Both the position numbers and the translations under genes were made by a program. A DNA stretch of 64,000 nt from positions 97,597-161,596 of the forward strand of contig QJZC01000010.1 in assembly GCA_003247575.1 (NCBI GenBank). Reading direction: 5' to 3'. The notes under the pieces are model-generated. The model was given only the letters and a program-made list of their open reading frames with translations, made no database searches and had not been told where the DNA came from. Position 1 is the first letter of the stretch. Each line of letters starts with the position of its first letter. Source of the stretch: Pseudomonadota bacterium. GTDB lineage: Bacteria; Myxococcota_A; UBA9160; SZUA-336. Of the stretch, positions 62,305-64,000 are shown piece after piece.

Positions 62305-64000
62305 GCGCAAGGTACCTCGCATCCAGCTCAAGCTCGCGGGCATCCTGGTGCTGCTCGTCTCGTCGCTGATGCTGGTGAGCGGCTACTTCGCGGAGACCGG
62401 TCTCAAGGACGGCGTGCTGAGAGAGATCGAGGCGAATCTGGAGAGTCAGGTTCACCTCGTCGCCGAGCTCGTAGGCGCTTCGGAGTTCACCCGCGAAAAC
62501 TCCCCAGAGCTCAGCGAGATCGCTCGGCGCGCTTCGCGCGCGACCGGATCGCGCGTGAGTCTGATCGCCGCGGATGGGGTGGTCGTGGCCGATTCCGAGG
62601 TTACCGTTGCAGACCTCTCCAGGCTGGAGAATCACGCAACGCGACCGGAGGTCAGCGCTGCGCGGTCCGGTGAAGTGCGGACCGCCATGCGCCTCTCCGT
62701 CACGGCTGGGCGCGAGCTCTTCTACTGCGCGGGGCCACGTCGTGCGGGAGATCCGGGTGGGATCGTTCGGGTAGCCGTCGATCTGGACGACGTCGAAGGC
62801 TCGGTGGCCGCGCTCCGCAGCCGCTTGAGTCTGGCTGCCGTGATGGGGCTGGTGGGTGCCCTCCTGCTTTCGTTCCCGCTGGCTGGATTCCTGGTTCGGC
62901 CGCTCGAGCGCATTCGCGCGACTGTGGTGTCCATCGCCGGGGGCTCTCTGTCCGCGCGCGTCCCGTGGCGCTCCAACGACGAGTTCGGCGAGATTGCGCG
63001 CTCCGTGGACCGCATGGGGGAAGAGCTCGAGCTGCGCATGCGCGAGGTGACCGCCGAGAAGGAGCAGCTGCGCGCGGTCCTCACTGGGATGGAAGAGGGG
63101 GTGCTGATGCTCGATGCTTCCGGTCGGATCGTCCTCGCGAACCGTCGCGTGCGGGAGCTGCTGCGCGTGCGGCGCGATCTCGAGGGGTCCACGCCGCTCG
63201 AAGCGCTGCGCAACCTGGAGCTCGAGCGCGCGCTCCGGGAAGCCTTCGAGCTGGGCGAGCCGGTTCGGCGAGAGATTCAGATCGACGGGCCGCGGCGGCT
63301 GGTACTCGCGCTTCGGGCGGTTCGTCTGCCGCGCGAGGTCGGAGCTGGAGTCGTCGCCGTGCTCGAGGACCGCACCGAGCTGCGGCGTCTGGAGGTCGTT
63401 CGGCGCGACTTCGTGGCGAACGCCTCCCATGAGCTGCGCACCCCACTCACCGCGATTCGCGGATTCGCAGAGACCCTGGTCGATGGCGAGGTCAGCCCCG
63501 AGGATCGCGACAAGTATCTCCGCATCATACTGGAGCATGCCCACCGTATCGGGTCGCTGGTCAACGACTTGCTGGAGCTGGCCCGGATCGAGAGTGGAAA
63601 GCTCGAGCTCGGGGCACAACGCATCGACGTCGCCGCCGTCGTCGAGAAGGTGCTGGCAAACCTGGAGCCCTTGTTCGATCAACGCGATCTCGAGGTGCAC
63701 TGCGGCGATCTCGACGTGCCGAATGTCTCGGCGGATCCGCGAGCCGTGGAGCAGATCTTGAGCAATCTGCTGGATAACGCGGCGAAGTACACCGAGCCCG
63801 GGGGACGCATCGACGTGCGCGCCGAGCAGACGGGTGAGTTCGTGCGGCTGTCCGTGGAGGACACGGGGATTGGAATCCCCGAGGCGGATCGGTCGCGCAT
63901 CTTCGAGCGGTTCTATCGCGTAGACAAAGCGCGTTCTCGGGAGCTGGGTGGGACTGGCCTCGGGCTCTCCATCGTCCGCCATTTGGTGGAGTCGATGGGT
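62294..64000 (+). CDS. phoR: Phosphate-regulon sensor kinase PhoR (3' end outside window)
   Basis: 569 codons are visible and the frame is still open at the last base. One transmembrane helix (GILVLLVSSLMLVSGYF), a periplasmic sensor of about 140 residues, a second helix (LAAVMGLVGALLLSFPLAGFL), a HAMP domain and a PAS-like domain precede the kinase core: H379 in NASHELRTPL, N box LLDNAAKYTEPGG, G1 EDTGIGIP, F box and G2 GGTGLGLSIV. The start is TTG 62294, overlapping phoB by 11 bp; no ATG lies nearby in frame. Confidence 0.93.
   Translation, partial: MRAERKVPRIQLKLAGILVLLVSSLMLVSGYFAETGLKDGVLREIEANLESQVHLVAELVGASEFTRENSPELSEIARRASRATGSRVSLIAADGVVVADSEVTVADLSRLENHATRPEVSAARSGEVRTAMRLSVTAGRELFYCAGPRRAGDPGGIVRVAVDLDDVEGSVAALRSRLSLAAVMGLVGALLLSFPLAGFLVRPLERIRATVVSIAGGSLSARVPWRSNDEFGEIARSVDRMGEELELRMREVTAEKEQLRAVLTGMEEGVLMLDASGRIVLANRRVRELLRVRRDLEGSTPLEALRNLELERALREAFELGEPVRREIQIDGPRRLVLALRAVRLPREVGAGVVAVLEDRTELRRLEVVRRDFVANASHELRTPLTAIRGFAETLVDGEVSPEDRDKYLRIILEHAHRIGSLVNDLLELARIESGKLELGAQRIDVAAVVEKVLANLEPLFDQRDLEVHCGDLDVPNVSADPRAVEQILSNLLDNAAKYTEPGGRIDVRAEQTGEFVRLSVEDTGIGIPEADRSRIFERFYRVDKARSRELGGTGLGLSIVRHLVESMG

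Noticed and set aside
62195..63982. 595-codon minus-strand open frame
   Set aside because: It is exactly antisense to phoR, whose domains are complete; long antisense frames are expected in GC-rich DNA.

Overview
This is a 64 kb chromosomal window from a GC-rich Gram-negative bacterium. Outer-membrane and lipoprotein genes are present (an OMP/LolA-like pair, several lipobox proteins, MltD), together with TruD, ferrochelatase with an internal cysteine cluster, an isovaleryl-CoA-dehydrogenase-like enzyme and a two-domain HtrA. I read this as a deltaproteobacterial-type lineage (Myxococcota, Binatota or a relative). That placement is inference from gene content and GC bias, not from a marker gene. 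No rRNA, tRNA, CRISPR array, insertion sequence or phage gene was seen. The window is almost fully coding and both ends cut genes (phosphomannomutase at the left, phoR at the right).

Layout. 0-9.3 kb: phosphomannomutase, a CysZ/EI24-like membrane protein, a double ATP-cone 2-phosphoglycerate-kinase-like protein, then a tightly coupled run of M48 lipoprotein protease, MoxR-like AAA ATPase, VWA protein and SppA-type peptidase. 9.4-13.2 kb: trmB-rlmN, a PPP-type phosphatase and an acyl-CoA dehydrogenase. 13.2-19.4 kb: LysM transglycosylase MltD, a DUF2779 nuclease-like protein, and an outer-membrane protein with its LolA-like partner. 19.7-26.3 kb: apaG, a CNNM/CorC-type protein, an orphan PAS histidine kinase, ettA and an orphan DNA methyltransferase. 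26.4-36 kb: accessory-looking stretch with two aldo/keto reductases, an NfeD-like protein, an unknown protein, a Kv-type channel, a decayed SBP-SLT transglycosylase, META and SH3 proteins and an MscS channel, ending in a perfect 25-bp inverted repeat. 36-41 kb: recQ and a SWIM-SNF2 helicase. 41-47 kb: small FHA and TerB proteins, a type-B carboxylesterase with an altered nucleophile, hemH, a cyclophilin and a lipoprotein. 47.4-54.4 kb: tsf, tandem HtrA, truD, DUF455 ferritin-like protein and an ATP-grasp protein. 55-59 kb: a bufferin-type RiPP locus (Cys-rich precursor, DUF692 MNIO enzyme, DUF2063 partner) followed by a secreted DUF255 thioredoxin-fold protein. 59-64 kb: bcp, a degenerate PstB-like ATPase and phoU-phoB-phoR.

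How the genes work together. The strongest functional unit is the bufferin locus. A signal peptide sends a six-cysteine precursor to the periplasm after DUF692/DUF2063 modification, and a hairpin between precursor and enzymes would favour excess precursor. The second is the phosphate module. Three GTCA half-sites at exact 11-bp spacing precede phoU, and two oppositely oriented ones face the divergent PstB-like gene, as expected for PhoB-controlled divergent promoters. Envelope quality control is well represented (M48, SppA, HtrA, MltD, cyclophilin).
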